A DNA stretch of 64,000 bases from Clostridium sp. Marseille-P299 (GTDB lineage: Bacteria; Bacillota; Clostridia; Lachnospirales; Lachnospiraceae), in the NCBI RefSeq assembly GCF_900078195.1, contig NZ_FJVE01000006.1, positions 312,501-376,500 of the forward strand, in the 5' to 3' direction. The notes under the pieces are model-generated. The model saw only the letters and a list, made by a program, of their open reading frames with translations, ran no database searches and had not been told where the DNA came from. The translations under genes were made by a program, and so were the position numbers. How positions within the stretch are numbered: the stretch's first letter is position 1; the number at the start of each line of letters is the position of its first letter. Below, piece after piece: positions 54,298 through 62,909 of this stretch.

Positions 54298-54858
54298 TTA
54301 TTTTATTTGATAAAAATAAGGTCCACATTCTGATTCGTGGGTGTGAATATACGTCCACTTATGCATTGGATCATAAATATAAATATCATAATCTAAATCA
54401 AAATCCTCAGCTTTTAATAAATTCGCATTTTCAATCAATAAGGCCTGATCACTATGCTGATAAAACATATATACCTTTTCCTTCTTACATTTATTAAAAG
54501 CCTGCCTTGCTTTTGACTTAGTAAGCGCATTTACTTTTTCAAAACTGAAGATATGCCACTTATATTTTTCATATGCAATTTTTCTCTTTTCATCCTTACC
54601 TACCGACGAGGCAAACAAACGACTCCAATTTTTCTTGATAGTACTTGAATTATCTAAATGTAAAAAAACCACTCCTCTATTAACAAGTTCTAGCCTTTTC
54701 TGAGCATATTCATATTCAGTAATATGCTGATTATATTCCTCTACTTTTTCCATTATAGTATCTAAAAGATCGTTCCGAATCGCTTTTTCCTCTTCGTCAG
54801 TCAATAATTCAATTTTTTCCTTTTCGCTATGTAAATTAATCCAATTATACTCTAACAT
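54298..54858 (-). CDS. DUF4275 family protein
   Basis: A 186-residue cytoplasmic protein with the DUF4275 core: WHIFSFEKVNALTKSKARQA, KEKVYMFYQHSDQALLIENA and the end WTYIHTHESECGPYF. The N-terminal half is helical and charged. No function has been assigned to the family. An AAGGAGC site precedes the ATG at 54858. It is a single gene with no adjacent partners. Confidence 0.8.
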   Translation of the reverse strand: MLEYNWINLHSEKEKIELLTDEEEKAIRNDLLDTIMEKVEEYNQHITEYEYAQKRLELVNRGVVFLHLDNSSTIKKNWSRLFASSVGKDEKRKIAYEKYKWHIFSFEKVNALTKSKARQAFNKCKKEKVYMFYQHSDQALLIENANLLKAEDFDLDYDIYIYDPMHKWTYIHTHESECGPYFYQIK

Positions 54859-54909
54859 ATGAGCTCCTTAAAATGTATAACTTATCTTTTCTATACATTA
54901 AAATAAAAT

Positions 54910-55011
54910 CTATGCCCCTTCTTGATGTTCATCATCAGGTGTCCAAGAAAGTAAATTATTTGCTTTAATGGCTCCTAACTTCATTTCTGTATTACAATAC
55001 GGGCACTCCAT
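54910..55011 (-). CDS. Very short Cys-pair protein, probably a truncated zinc-knuckle protein
   Basis: A 33-residue frame (MECPYCNTEMKLGAIKANNL, then LSWTPDDEHQEGA) with a strong GGAGG site. It matches the first third of a small clostridial zinc protein type that normally continues to a second Cys pair (a CxxC near residue 65), which is missing here. I read it as a truncated gene that may still be translated. Confidence 0.5.
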   Translation of the reverse strand: MECPYCNTEMKLGAIKANNLLSWTPDDEHQEGA

Positions 55012-55071
55012 TTTATGTCCTCCTCTATGCACTTTCACTTGAATATTTACTACATAAAGATTACTCTCTTA

Positions 55072-55977
55072 TTAATTAGATATACGCCTCTTTACATAAT
55101 TTCGAACATCACCATAATTTTTAAATTTAATACTTATCGGAGGATTATGTATTTCTGTAAAATAACTTTCTCCTGACTCCTTATGAAAAACCAACTTAGG
55201 TCTTAACTGATAATAATCATAATTGCTATTTAAATCAATTAACCTCGTTCTATCAAAATCTTTAAGCTGCATATTAAATTCAAGCTCTTCATATTTTTCT
55301 AGTTTAACTGCTCCTGAAACATCCGTCATATCGTTATTATCCCCTATTAATGAATAAGATTTAATGATATCGGCCTTGCTTAAAAATTCTTTCGATATTT
55401 CTGATAGTCCATCAATCATTAAGGTATCATTTGCTTTATACGTCTGAACCCTCTCTAATTCCCATAATGGAACACTATTTACCGCTTCTAATAATTCTTG
55501 TTCCGACATACCACTGTAGATACATATTTTCCCGATATCGATTATCTGGCTACTATCATCGGAATATTTCACCTGAATATTATTCGTTTCTATAGATTCA
55601 GGAAGTTCATTAATAGCATTTTGATCCCATTCTAAAAATAACGTTGCGTTGGATATTTTATAAATCCCATGATTTGTGATATCTTTATTTAATACTGAAA
55701 CTATTAACTCTGGATGATTTATAAACGACACTTCCGTAACTTCTCTTTCATCCGTAATGTTTTGCACATAAATTAGCTGCAAGGTAGAAGTTTCTACAAC
55801 TGAATCTGGAATCGTTGGTAAATAATGTTCTACCAAATATCGAAAATAAATTGGTTCATCTATCTTTAATTTATTCCACCCAATCCTACCAATGATCGAA
55901 GCTACTACAACGGATGATAGTAATACCGCAATTAGATTTCCTTTTGAAATCTTTCTTATCCTATGTTTATCGCGCAT
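55072..55977 (-). CDS. Membrane-anchored extracellular protein of unknown function
   Basis: A 301-residue protein with a basic start (MRDKHRIRKISKGN), one membrane helix at about 14-33 (LIAVLLSSVVVASIIGRIGW) and a large outer domain of mixed strands and helices (LIYVQNITDEREVTEVSFIN, IDGLSEISKEFLSKADIIK). No family is recognised. GGAGG lies 9 bp before the ATG. It is downstream of the AAC-like acetyltransferase and separated from it by a hexanucleotide repeat. Confidence 0.65.
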   Translation of the reverse strand: MRDKHRIRKISKGNLIAVLLSSVVVASIIGRIGWNKLKIDEPIYFRYLVEHYLPTIPDSVVETSTLQLIYVQNITDEREVTEVSFINHPELIVSVLNKDITNHGIYKISNATLFLEWDQNAINELPESIETNNIQVKYSDDSSQIIDIGKICIYSGMSEQELLEAVNSVPLWELERVQTYKANDTLMIDGLSEISKEFLSKADIIKSYSLIGDNNDMTDVSGAVKLEKYEELEFNMQLKDFDRTRLIDLNSNYDYYQLRPKLVFHKESGESYFTEIHNPPISIKFKNYGDVRNYVKRRISN

Positions 55978-55997
55978 TATTATTAAACCTCCATGGT

Positions 55998-56081
55998 ACT
56001 TCCACTTCCACTTACACTTTCACTTCTACTTTTACTTTGACTTTGACTTTTATATTGACTTTTACTTTGACTTTGACTGTT
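55998..56081. repeat. Imperfect hexanucleotide repeat, 14 units
   Basis: Units of ACTTNN (mostly ACTTTG and ACTTCC) run for 84 bp across the 3' end of the acetyltransferase and up to the ribosome site of the next gene. On the minus strand they read Ser-Lys repeats cut by stops. Confidence 0.88.
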
Positions 56082-56637
56082 CTATGTCATTCTCTTTTTT
56101 GGTAAAATGAACAAGACTTTTTGCCAACCATATATCTGGTTTTCCTATCCCATTAGCATCTGGTATTACACCTACAATTTGATAACCAACCTTTTCATAA
56201 AATTCATGGGGATGATTCTTTATATTTTTGATATTATTTATTTTCTCAAATGTATCTTGAAAGAGATTTGTATTTGAAAGAGTTGTACTTTCATTTTCAT
56301 CATCACTTCCAAGGTAAATTGTTAAGCACCCCTTCTCCTTTAATATCTCTTCAAGGGCATAGCAAAGTTTTGTTCCTATTCCTTGTGAACGATAATGTTC
56401 GTCAACGACCAAAGGATGTAACTCCCACGCGGTTACTCCATATTGTGGAATAGCACCAACAAAGCCTAATAGTTTCTCTCCATCAATTGCAGCAACAGCT
56501 ACCCTATCTTCTTCTATACATTTACTTATTTCCTCTTCTGAGCAATCAGAATAGGAATGTGGAAACGCCTGTTTTAATAAATCTGCGGCTTGTTTATTGT
56601 ATTCAATGGTTTCTTTAGACAGTAAAATTGTTTCCAT
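56062..56637 (-). CDS. GNAT acetyltransferase resembling aminoglycoside 6'-N-acetyltransferases
   Basis: A 191-residue acetyltransferase similar to AAC(6')-I enzymes of Bacillus and Clostridia: ELHPLVVDEHYRSQGIGTKL (acetyl-CoA loop), CLTIYLGSDDENESTTLS and the final HPHEFYEKVGYQIVGVIPDA followed by GKPDIWLAK. Such enzymes can acetylate kanamycin-type drugs, but many homologues are housekeeping, so resistance is only a possibility. The tail EQSKSK comes from a hexanucleotide repeat that also continues past the stop. A GGGAGG site precedes the ATG. Confidence 0.82.
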   Translation of the reverse strand: METILLSKETIEYNKQAADLLKQAFPHSYSDCSEEEISKCIEEDRVAVAAIDGEKLLGFVGAIPQYGVTAWELHPLVVDEHYRSQGIGTKLCYALEEILKEKGCLTIYLGSDDENESTTLSNTNLFQDTFEKINNIKNIKNHPHEFYEKVGYQIVGVIPDANGIGKPDIWLAKSLVHFTKKENDIEQSKSK

Positions 56638-56761
56638 AACAACCTCCCAAAAATTATTACGATAACAGATAATAGTTACGCATTTGATTGTTTATATTTT
56701 CCAATATTATAATAACATATCGCTAAATATACGTAAAATGAAATAAATAAAATTGTATGCT

Positions 56762-57793
56762 CTAATTTTGCATGTTCATTTCACGCTTTTCCTCCCAAAA
56801 CATCCTTTCATATTCCTCGTAACCAACCACTCTCTCATCGATTCGCCTTGCATAACTATAGGTGTAATTCTTAAAATATTTTCCCCAAAATCGTAATGCC
56901 GTAGGATTTAGTGTTTCACAATCAACCCCTAAATAAGTAACTCCTTCGCCTTTTAATACTCCTATAATATAATTTAACAAACCTTCAGCTATCTTATGGT
57001 TACGATAATTCACATCCACATAAGCGCCACAAATGTTCTTTATCAAAGGAAGGTCCGAAACAAAAGTTTCCCCATCGCCTCCAACTCTCATATAACCAAT
57101 AATTTTATCTTTACCACCCATATTTTCTTTTGCTACAAACATTCTGCTATCGACTCTTACCATTTTATCAGGAAATTCCTTGCTTAAGTTTAATGGCATA
57201 AGGATTGGTGCATTTCTCATATGATTGGTTAGTCCCTTTTCTAAATCCAAAACTTGTTGAAATTCTTCTTTTTGTAGCTCACAAAATATAATACCTTCTA
57301 GTACTTCCTTCTTCTCCCGAACATCGACTATTTCTTTAATAGAATCTGAACAACGGATACCAAATCCGTTAAATATTAGGGACTTACCTACTTCATTATC
57401 ATTTGCATATCGCGATAGTGCAATACTTAAAATTTCTTTTTTTGCCATTTGCTCCATAGCATAGGCTAGTAACATAGAGCTTACCTTTGCACGATCACCA
57501 CCTGCAAATGCACTCCCGCCTAATGGCGAGAATGCACCTACTACATTTCCAAAAAATCCAGAGATCGGACCTAAAAAACAAAGATAACCAACCAATTTAT
57601 CATCTTCATAAGAAACATACGCATATTCCTTTTGAAATAAAGTGTATATTAATTCTGATAAAACACTTTTTAGTGATTCATCATTTATAACTCCTAATAG
57701 AGCTGGACATCTTAAAGATTCTGCATAATACTCCTTTACGGCCAATATTACCGCATCATCACAATCCTTGGTAATTGCCTTTCTAATCTCCAT
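56762..57793 (-). CDS. Tandem GNAT acetyltransferase
   Basis: A 343-residue protein with two GNAT folds. The first (about 1-150) has LVGYLCFLGPISGFFGNVVG and ALSRYANDNEVGKSLIFNGF; the second (about 170-320) has GAYVDVNYRNHKIAEGLLNY as the acetyl-CoA loop and ETLNPTALRFWGKYFKNYTY. In double-GNAT proteins often only one half is active; the second looks better preserved here. The substrate is unknown. A GGAAGGGAG site precedes the ATG. Confidence 0.82.
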   Translation of the reverse strand: MEIRKAITKDCDDAVILAVKEYYAESLRCPALLGVINDESLKSVLSELIYTLFQKEYAYVSYEDDKLVGYLCFLGPISGFFGNVVGAFSPLGGSAFAGGDRAKVSSMLLAYAMEQMAKKEILSIALSRYANDNEVGKSLIFNGFGIRCSDSIKEIVDVREKKEVLEGIIFCELQKEEFQQVLDLEKGLTNHMRNAPILMPLNLSKEFPDKMVRVDSRMFVAKENMGGKDKIIGYMRVGGDGETFVSDLPLIKNICGAYVDVNYRNHKIAEGLLNYIIGVLKGEGVTYLGVDCETLNPTALRFWGKYFKNYTYSYARRIDERVVGYEEYERMFWEEKREMNMQN

Positions 57794-57825
57794 ATTACTC
57801 CCTTCCTTCCACCCTTTAATTTCAC

Positions 57826-57890
57826 ATTAAGAATAAACTTTATTTTTATATTAAGAATAAACTCATTTTTATATTAAGAATAAACTTAAT
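57826..57890. repeat. Three tandem copies of a 23-24-bp unit
   Basis: ATTAAGAATAAACT starts at 57826, 57850 and 57873, separated by T-rich stretches, in the leader of the tandem acetyltransferase gene. Confidence 0.82.
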
Positions 57891-57925
57891 TTACAAGCGC
57901 TGGCTTATGAAGAAAAGAAGCTATT

Positions 57926-59785
57926 CTATTCATCAAAGCTTCTAATCATTTTGATTCTCATACGACTAAGCACAGCTAACACTTCATATTTTCTCGGAAG
58001 ATCCATAAAGCGATTACATTCTGTAAAGAACGTAGAATATGCAGACTCTAAACCTTCTTCATTAATATCATAAAGCAATTGCTCTACTTCCCCACGTGCA
58101 TGAATCCATTTCGGCTCTATTTGGCTGTCCTCTAATTTTTCAAATGAGAATTTTTGAAAACGTTCCATTGGATTTACACGGTTAATTAACTTTCGTAATA
58201 AAAACGCGATTGCATTTAGCTGAGGAATGGACGCGATATCATGAATCATACGAATATCTACTTGTTCCTCACCTAAAATTAGAAATCCTAAGTCTGATAC
58301 TTTTAATACCTCCGTAGAAGATTCATTTGGATACGTCGTCAAATAGTTTGCATCAATTTCATCAGAATTCATAAAGTTCGCCTTATCTATTATCGTTTCA
58401 TGCTTACTTTGTAACTGATATGCACAACTAGCCTGTAACTGTTTTGCTTCCTCCGTCACTTGATGAATCTGATAATCCTTCATCATATAGATTCGATCAC
58501 TAACCTGCAAATACTCACTGCTTCCCCCAATAACAAGAATCGTTGATACGCCTACTTCCTTTGATAGTTCCTGAACCCGTTCCACAAATGGGGTAATAGG
58601 CTCTTTTTCAATTAATGCCTTCATAATAGGATCTTGAATCATGAAGTTCGTAGCAGACTTATCCTCATCGATCATCAAAAGTGTGACGCCCCAATTGATC
58701 GCTTCTATAATATTTGCAGCCTGTGAGGTGGATCCCGATGCATGCTCAGTTGAAAAATCTGCTGGATTTCCGCCAGGAATCCACTTAATAAATGGTGATA
58801 AATTTGCGTGACGTACGCTCCGTCCGTCTTCTGCTGAAATCTTCATAGCAGAATCATCTGTAATCACAAATTCTCTACCATCCCCTTCTATATGATTATA
58901 AATTCCTGCACTTAAGGCATCTAGCAATGTACTTTTTCCGGAATAACCACCGCCGGTAATCACTGTAACGCCCTTTTTAAATGCCATCCCTTTGATGCCT
59001 GCCACTTCCACTTCATCCTCCTTTGTTGACTGAAATGGAATTGCATTTATCATAGGCAAATCACTTCCTTTTTCCCTTGGCAGAATACTTCCATTTGCCA
59101 CAAAAGCACAATACTCACTTTCCTTTAACCATGCTCTAATTTCATTTTGTTTTTGCTCAAGTTCTAAGGCACGTTTTAATCCTTCCTGAGAAAACTCATC
59201 TATAAATCGATTCACCGCATCTGGTAAATCTTTGGATAGCATCTGCACCGCTTTTTTATGCTTTCCAAGTGGTAATTGTACTTGAATCATAATGTTTGCA
59301 CAAAGGTAAGCTGGAACATCCTTCCCACCATCAATTGGAGTTATCGTATTCTTGGTTGGATTGGTATAATACTTTTGGGAAACCTTTTTTGCTGTTATCA
59401 CATTTCTTTGTAAAACCTTATTGTTTGGTTCATAAATATAGTAATGACCATTTTCCTTTGCCGTTCGTTTCCGATTATCGTTTAATTCATTTAATGTTCT
59501 AATATAAGGAATAAAAGAGCGGAAGATATAATCAAGTGCTGCAGTACTCGTATCCTCCACCTTTAGATTCTTCATCGGAATATGAATTGTAATCGTTGGC
59601 TTTGATAACTCAAGTCGATTGCTTTTTGTAATTTCATATCCAATTTCATCATCCCAGTAAACCGCATGATTGTGCTCAATGGGATCTTTATCTATAAAGG
59701 TTTCTATCATTTTTCCTTCATACATTTCTTCATACGTATCACTGTTTGGTCTCATGTTTAAAATATAATATTTTAATCGGTTCAA
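57926..59785 (-). CDS. ABC-class ATPase of the COG3044 / PF09818 type
   Basis: A 619-residue cytoplasmic ATPase with no membrane partner. The C-terminal two thirds are typical: FVANGSILPREKGSDLPMIN, Walker A as ITGGGYSGKSTLLDALSAG, ITDDSAMKISAEDGRSVRHA, FSTEHASGSTSQAANIIEA and Walker B LLMIDEDKSATNFMIQDP. The usual length is about 570; the first about 90 residues here (NMRPNSDTYEEMYEGKMIET) are longer and diverge from the common start. The role of the family is unknown, with RNA-related functions suggested. The start is read as TTG at 59785 after GGAGAA. A small frame overlaps it by 47 bp. Confidence 0.88.
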   Translation of the reverse strand: MNRLKYYILNMRPNSDTYEEMYEGKMIETFIDKDPIEHNHAVYWDDEIGYEITKSNRLELSKPTITIHIPMKNLKVEDTSTAALDYIFRSFIPYIRTLNELNDNRKRTAKENGHYYIYEPNNKVLQRNVITAKKVSQKYYTNPTKNTITPIDGGKDVPAYLCANIMIQVQLPLGKHKKAVQMLSKDLPDAVNRFIDEFSQEGLKRALELEQKQNEIRAWLKESEYCAFVANGSILPREKGSDLPMINAIPFQSTKEDEVEVAGIKGMAFKKGVTVITGGGYSGKSTLLDALSAGIYNHIEGDGREFVITDDSAMKISAEDGRSVRHANLSPFIKWIPGGNPADFSTEHASGSTSQAANIIEAINWGVTLLMIDEDKSATNFMIQDPIMKALIEKEPITPFVERVQELSKEVGVSTILVIGGSSEYLQVSDRIYMMKDYQIHQVTEEAKQLQASCAYQLQSKHETIIDKANFMNSDEIDANYLTTYPNESSTEVLKVSDLGFLILGEEQVDIRMIHDIASIPQLNAIAFLLRKLINRVNPMERFQKFSFEKLEDSQIEPKWIHARGEVEQLLYDINEEGLESAYSTFFTECNRFMDLPRKYEVLAVLSRMRIKMIRSFDE

Positions 59786-59894
59786 TCTGATTTCTCCTTT
59801 TTATTTCTGCTTTTTTAATCTCATCGGTTCTAAAAAATATTTCATTTTTCTTATTATTAAATTCCTCTATTACTAACATTTTATCTTTCATCAT
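59739..59894 (-). CDS. 51-codon open frame overlapping the start of the ATPase gene
   Basis: The ATG pair at 59894/59891 follows AGGTGA, and the frame ends 47 bp inside the ATPase gene. The product (MMKDKMLVIEEFNNKKNEIF and a basic helical tail) is not recognised. The overlap suggests a leader for coupled translation or an older upstream part of the same gene in another frame. It could also be chance. Confidence 0.35.
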   Translation of the reverse strand: MMKDKMLVIEEFNNKKNEIFFRTDEIKKAEIKRRNQIEPIKILYFKHETKQ

Positions 59895-60231
59895 ATAAAT
59901 CACCTTTTCCTTTCTTAAATGCTTTTGCACGAATCTTCACCCTATTTTAGGGCAGAAAAATAGCCATAATAAGCAGCTTTATTCTACTCACCATGGCTAT
60001 TTTTGCGTACAAAAAAAGACACACCATACATGCGTCCTGTAGTCAACAGTATTCATAAAGGTACTTAAAAATCGCATAATTTTAGCGCTAAAGCTAAAAA
60101 AATGCCTTATTCAGTTAATGATTGTTCACCATCCATAAATTCTTTTTCATATTCTAATTCCTCCTTAACTGAAATTTTTAAGTAGACTTACTTCCATATC
60201 ATAACACCATATTCCAATTATTTCAATCTTT
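59895..60231. other. Gene-free stretch with a terminator
   Basis: Apart from the hairpin at 59956-60004, a palindromic TTTAGCGCTAAA at about 60081 is the only structure seen. An 11-codon frame with a good AGGAGG site near 60160 is too short to call. Confidence 0.4.
59956..60004. terminator. Bidirectional rho-independent terminator
   Basis: AAAAATAGCCAT / ATGGCTATTTTT stem with a 25-base loop, about 225 bp past the stop of the 60232 gene. Confidence 0.75.
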
Positions 60232-60831
60232 TTATTTCTCTTTGGCAATAAAACGTATCTCACTAATCGTCAACTGCCCCGCATTCCACCTTTCTTTCGA
60301 TATACTTTTTCGTTCCAGCAAAAAAAAGTCCACCGCTTCCCACAAAGCAAAAGATGCTGCTATGGACAATACTTCTGAAAATATAGCTCCAACTTCAGCT
60401 GTATTCATAGTAAAATATATAATAAGCAAGATAATTCCTAAAGTAAACAAGGAGAGAATTGTAATAAAATTAAAATGTAAATCAATACGCTTATCATTTA
60501 AAGCATAATATTCTTTAATTAATCGAATAATTTGATGCTGCTCTTCCTCATTTAATTCTACATTTTCAAACTGAATTATAATCGGATAACGGATTGGAAT
60601 GTAATATGCCTTTCTATCGATAAAGTCGTAAATGTCTTGATTTAATGTAGCTTGATTTCCAGTGGATAACTTATCAAACCATTCCATACCTTCGTAGGCA
60701 TAAATTCGAATGATTGCATTATTGTCTTTATCTAAATATTCCTTTTCTAAATATGTTTCCATTGACGGCATATCATTTTCGTACCTTCGTATTCTTCCTA
60801 CCATTTTACGCCTTAATTGCTTTCTTTTCAT
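60232..60831 (-). CDS. Membrane protein of unknown function
   Basis: A 199-residue protein: a basic N terminus (KRKQLRRKMVGRIRRYE), an acidic soluble region (residues 25-115) and two membrane helices (about 122-140 FITILSLFTLGIILLIIYF, and 147-170), with a short cytoplasmic tail. No family is recognised. The ATG at 60831 follows AAAGGAG. Confidence 0.65.
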   Translation of the reverse strand: MKRKQLRRKMVGRIRRYENDMPSMETYLEKEYLDKDNNAIIRIYAYEGMEWFDKLSTGNQATLNQDIYDFIDRKAYYIPIRYPIIIQFENVELNEEEQHQIIRLIKEYYALNDKRIDLHFNFITILSLFTLGIILLIIYFTMNTAEVGAIFSEVLSIAASFALWEAVDFFLLERKSISKERWNAGQLTISEIRFIAKEK

Positions 60832-61159
60832 ATGACTCCTTTATCCTTTTCTATTAACAGAATATCTAGGCAGTAAGATAATCAAAGATACTTTTTACAT
60901 AATTTAAAAATTTTATTCAGTTTTTATAAAAAATCAGTTCTTTATTCCATTGTGCTTTTCTCTATAAGAACAGTCGTTTCTATTTTAAAAAAGAAAAAAC
61001 CTTGATATTATCTCGGTTTTCTCTAAAGAAACTTATCTCATATACTGCAAATTTTAATTCATGTATTATCCCCTTTTATCATACTTTATTATCAAACAAA
61101 AGGGGATTCTCTTCTAGGACGTTTTTTCGTTTATTCAATTATTAAAATAGAAAACTAGT
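60832..61159. other. Non-coding gap
   Basis: AT-rich, with no gene, RNA or clear repeat. The promoter of the minus-strand membrane protein should lie here. Confidence 0.4.
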
Positions 61160-62095
61160 TTATTTTTCCAAATAAAAGTTTAATACTTTCCATTCTCCAG
61201 ATTTTTTCACTAATTCAATTCCTAAGTATGTGATACTATCTTCTCCTGCACGTATAAAAGGATATTGCACTTCGATTTCATTAACTTCTCTTATATTGTT
61301 TAAATCTCCTGTGAATTTCTTGATTTCCGTAGTATCATAGATGTCTGTTTTATTCATCATATAATTATAATCATTTAAATCGACTCCATCACTTAAATAG
61401 GAGCCCATACTCTCTTTGTCCCCTCTAAAATATGCCTCTGAAAAGCCTTCCAAAACTATTTTTACTTTCGTTTCTTCTTCATTAAATAGAAAATTATCTA
61501 TCGTTTCCATCCCCAGTTGCTCTTTTGCTGCTTCATCTTCCTTGGCAAAATATTCGGTTAGTGGGATATACTGTTCTTTTCCATCATCCGATTTAAACTT
61601 ATATAATAATTCATATGACTCATTACTTTTATCTTTAAGTCTGACTACAATATTATAATCTACCACTGTTTCTTTTTTATTTAATAAAGAATCTTTTTCC
61701 GTTATGAAACCTTGAATATATTCTTCAACAAGAGCTTTATCTTCCTCAGATCTTAGCTTTTCCTTTGCTTTATACATACCTTTTATATCAGGGCTATCTA
61801 TGGCTTTACGAATATAAGTGTAATCGGAACTTACCTCAACATCTACTAATACTGCATTATCATCCGTTGTTCTTTTCGTAAATGCTACGGAAAAATTATC
61901 AATTGTATTTATACCTTCCTGAGATTCTGTTATTATTTTTTGTATTTCTGATGAAATTTTATTAGCAAGTTTGTTATCTATTTTTACCGACTTATCCTTT
62001 ATGGTAATGTTACTTTCTAAAGCTTCCTCATTTTTGCTACATCCGATTAAGCTTATAAGTAATAGAAGTGTTATAAACAACATTTTAATTTTCAT
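61160..62095 (-). CDS. Lipoprotein of unknown function
   Basis: A 311-residue lipoprotein: signal helix and lipobox LISLIGC (Cys at about residue 19). The mature protein has repeated charged segments (DKSVKIDNKLANKISSEIQK) and an end that resembles an NTF2-like fold (ITYLGIELVKKSGEWKVLNF). It should face outside, tethered to the membrane. The function is unknown. A GAGGAGGG site lies 13-14 bp before the ATG, a little far. Confidence 0.72.
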   Translation of the reverse strand: MKIKMLFITLLLLISLIGCSKNEEALESNITIKDKSVKIDNKLANKISSEIQKIITESQEGINTIDNFSVAFTKRTTDDNAVLVDVEVSSDYTYIRKAIDSPDIKGMYKAKEKLRSEEDKALVEEYIQGFITEKDSLLNKKETVVDYNIVVRLKDKSNESYELLYKFKSDDGKEQYIPLTEYFAKEDEAAKEQLGMETIDNFLFNEEETKVKIVLEGFSEAYFRGDKESMGSYLSDGVDLNDYNYMMNKTDIYDTTEIKKFTGDLNNIREVNEIEVQYPFIRAGEDSITYLGIELVKKSGEWKVLNFYLEK

Positions 62096-62461
62096 TCGAA
62101 ATTAATACCCTCCTCAATTCAATGTTTTTAATTAGAACTTCTTGCATAATTTTTAATCACTTTCCTTATTATATCAGTTATAATTCATATTAACAATATA
62201 TTCCAATTCCAGAATCATATTATTAAGTTTTTTTTAATTTGGCAGAGTAATAAAATCGCTGATATTTTAAGTGTTTATTATTTACAATCATTATTTGTAA
62301 ATATCATATGATCTATGTTATTATAATTTAAATATAGTTAATTGATTTGAGACAAGACTATACAATAGGTCAGTGATCTAAGATATAGTAAATATTTATT
62401 TGAACTTGAATTAATAAAGCATACATCTGTTTATAAACTCATGGAAAAAAGGAGAAATTTT
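62096..62461. other. Divergent intergenic region
   Basis: AT-rich. It contains the start of the lipoprotein on one side and the ribosome site AAGGAGA of the PH-domain gene on the other. No promoter can be chosen with confidence. Confidence 0.4.
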
Positions 62462-62836
62462 ATGATTGATTTTCAAAACGCGTCATTTTTTAAACTAAAG
62501 CAAGTAGCTGAGAATGATGTCAGTGGCACTTTAAGCAATTTACTAATTCCAGGTGAGCAAATAATTGGAGCTTATAAAGGCATTCGAGATTCCGTTACTT
62601 TTACCACAAAGCGAGTGATCGCAGTAAATGTTCAAGGATTTACAGGAAAGAAGAAAGACTTTACTTCTCTTCCTTATTCTAAAATTCAAGCATTTTCTAT
62701 TGAAACAGCAGGTGTATTCGACTTAGACGCAGAACTTGAAATTTATTTTAGTGGACTTGGTAAAGTGAAATTTGAATTTACAGGAAATTGTGATATTGAA
62801 AAAATAGGGCAGACCATTGGAAGTTATGTATTATAG
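62462..62836 (+). CDS. Bacterial PH-domain protein
   Basis: A 124-residue protein made of a single bacterial PH domain (PF08000-like): NLLIPGEQIIGAYKGIRDSV, then FTTKRVIAVNVQG and SLPYSKIQAFSIETAGVFDL, ending in a helix (DIEKIGQTIGSYVL). These domains bind membranes or proteins; the partner is unknown. The start is the ATG at 62462 after AAGGAGA; the ATG at 62441 would include the ribosome site. It has its own terminator. Confidence 0.86.
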   Translation: MIDFQNASFFKLKQVAENDVSGTLSNLLIPGEQIIGAYKGIRDSVTFTTKRVIAVNVQGFTGKKKDFTSLPYSKIQAFSIETAGVFDLDAELEIYFSGLGKVKFEFTGNCDIEKIGQTIGSYVL

Positions 62837-62868
62837 GGATTAATTAATGGTTGACCAGTATAGAATTT

Positions 62869-62909
62869 AAAAACCTTCCTGTACCGGTCAAAGTACAAGG
62901 AAGGTTTTT
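62869..62909. terminator. Bidirectional rho-independent terminator
   Basis: AAAAACCTTCCT / AGGAAGGTTTTT stem with an inner GTAC pair, 30 bp after the PH-domain gene. Confidence 0.88.

Noticed and set aside
60117..60160. 11-codon frame with a good AGGAGG site
   Set aside because: Too short and without any neighbour it could lead; cannot be separated from chance.
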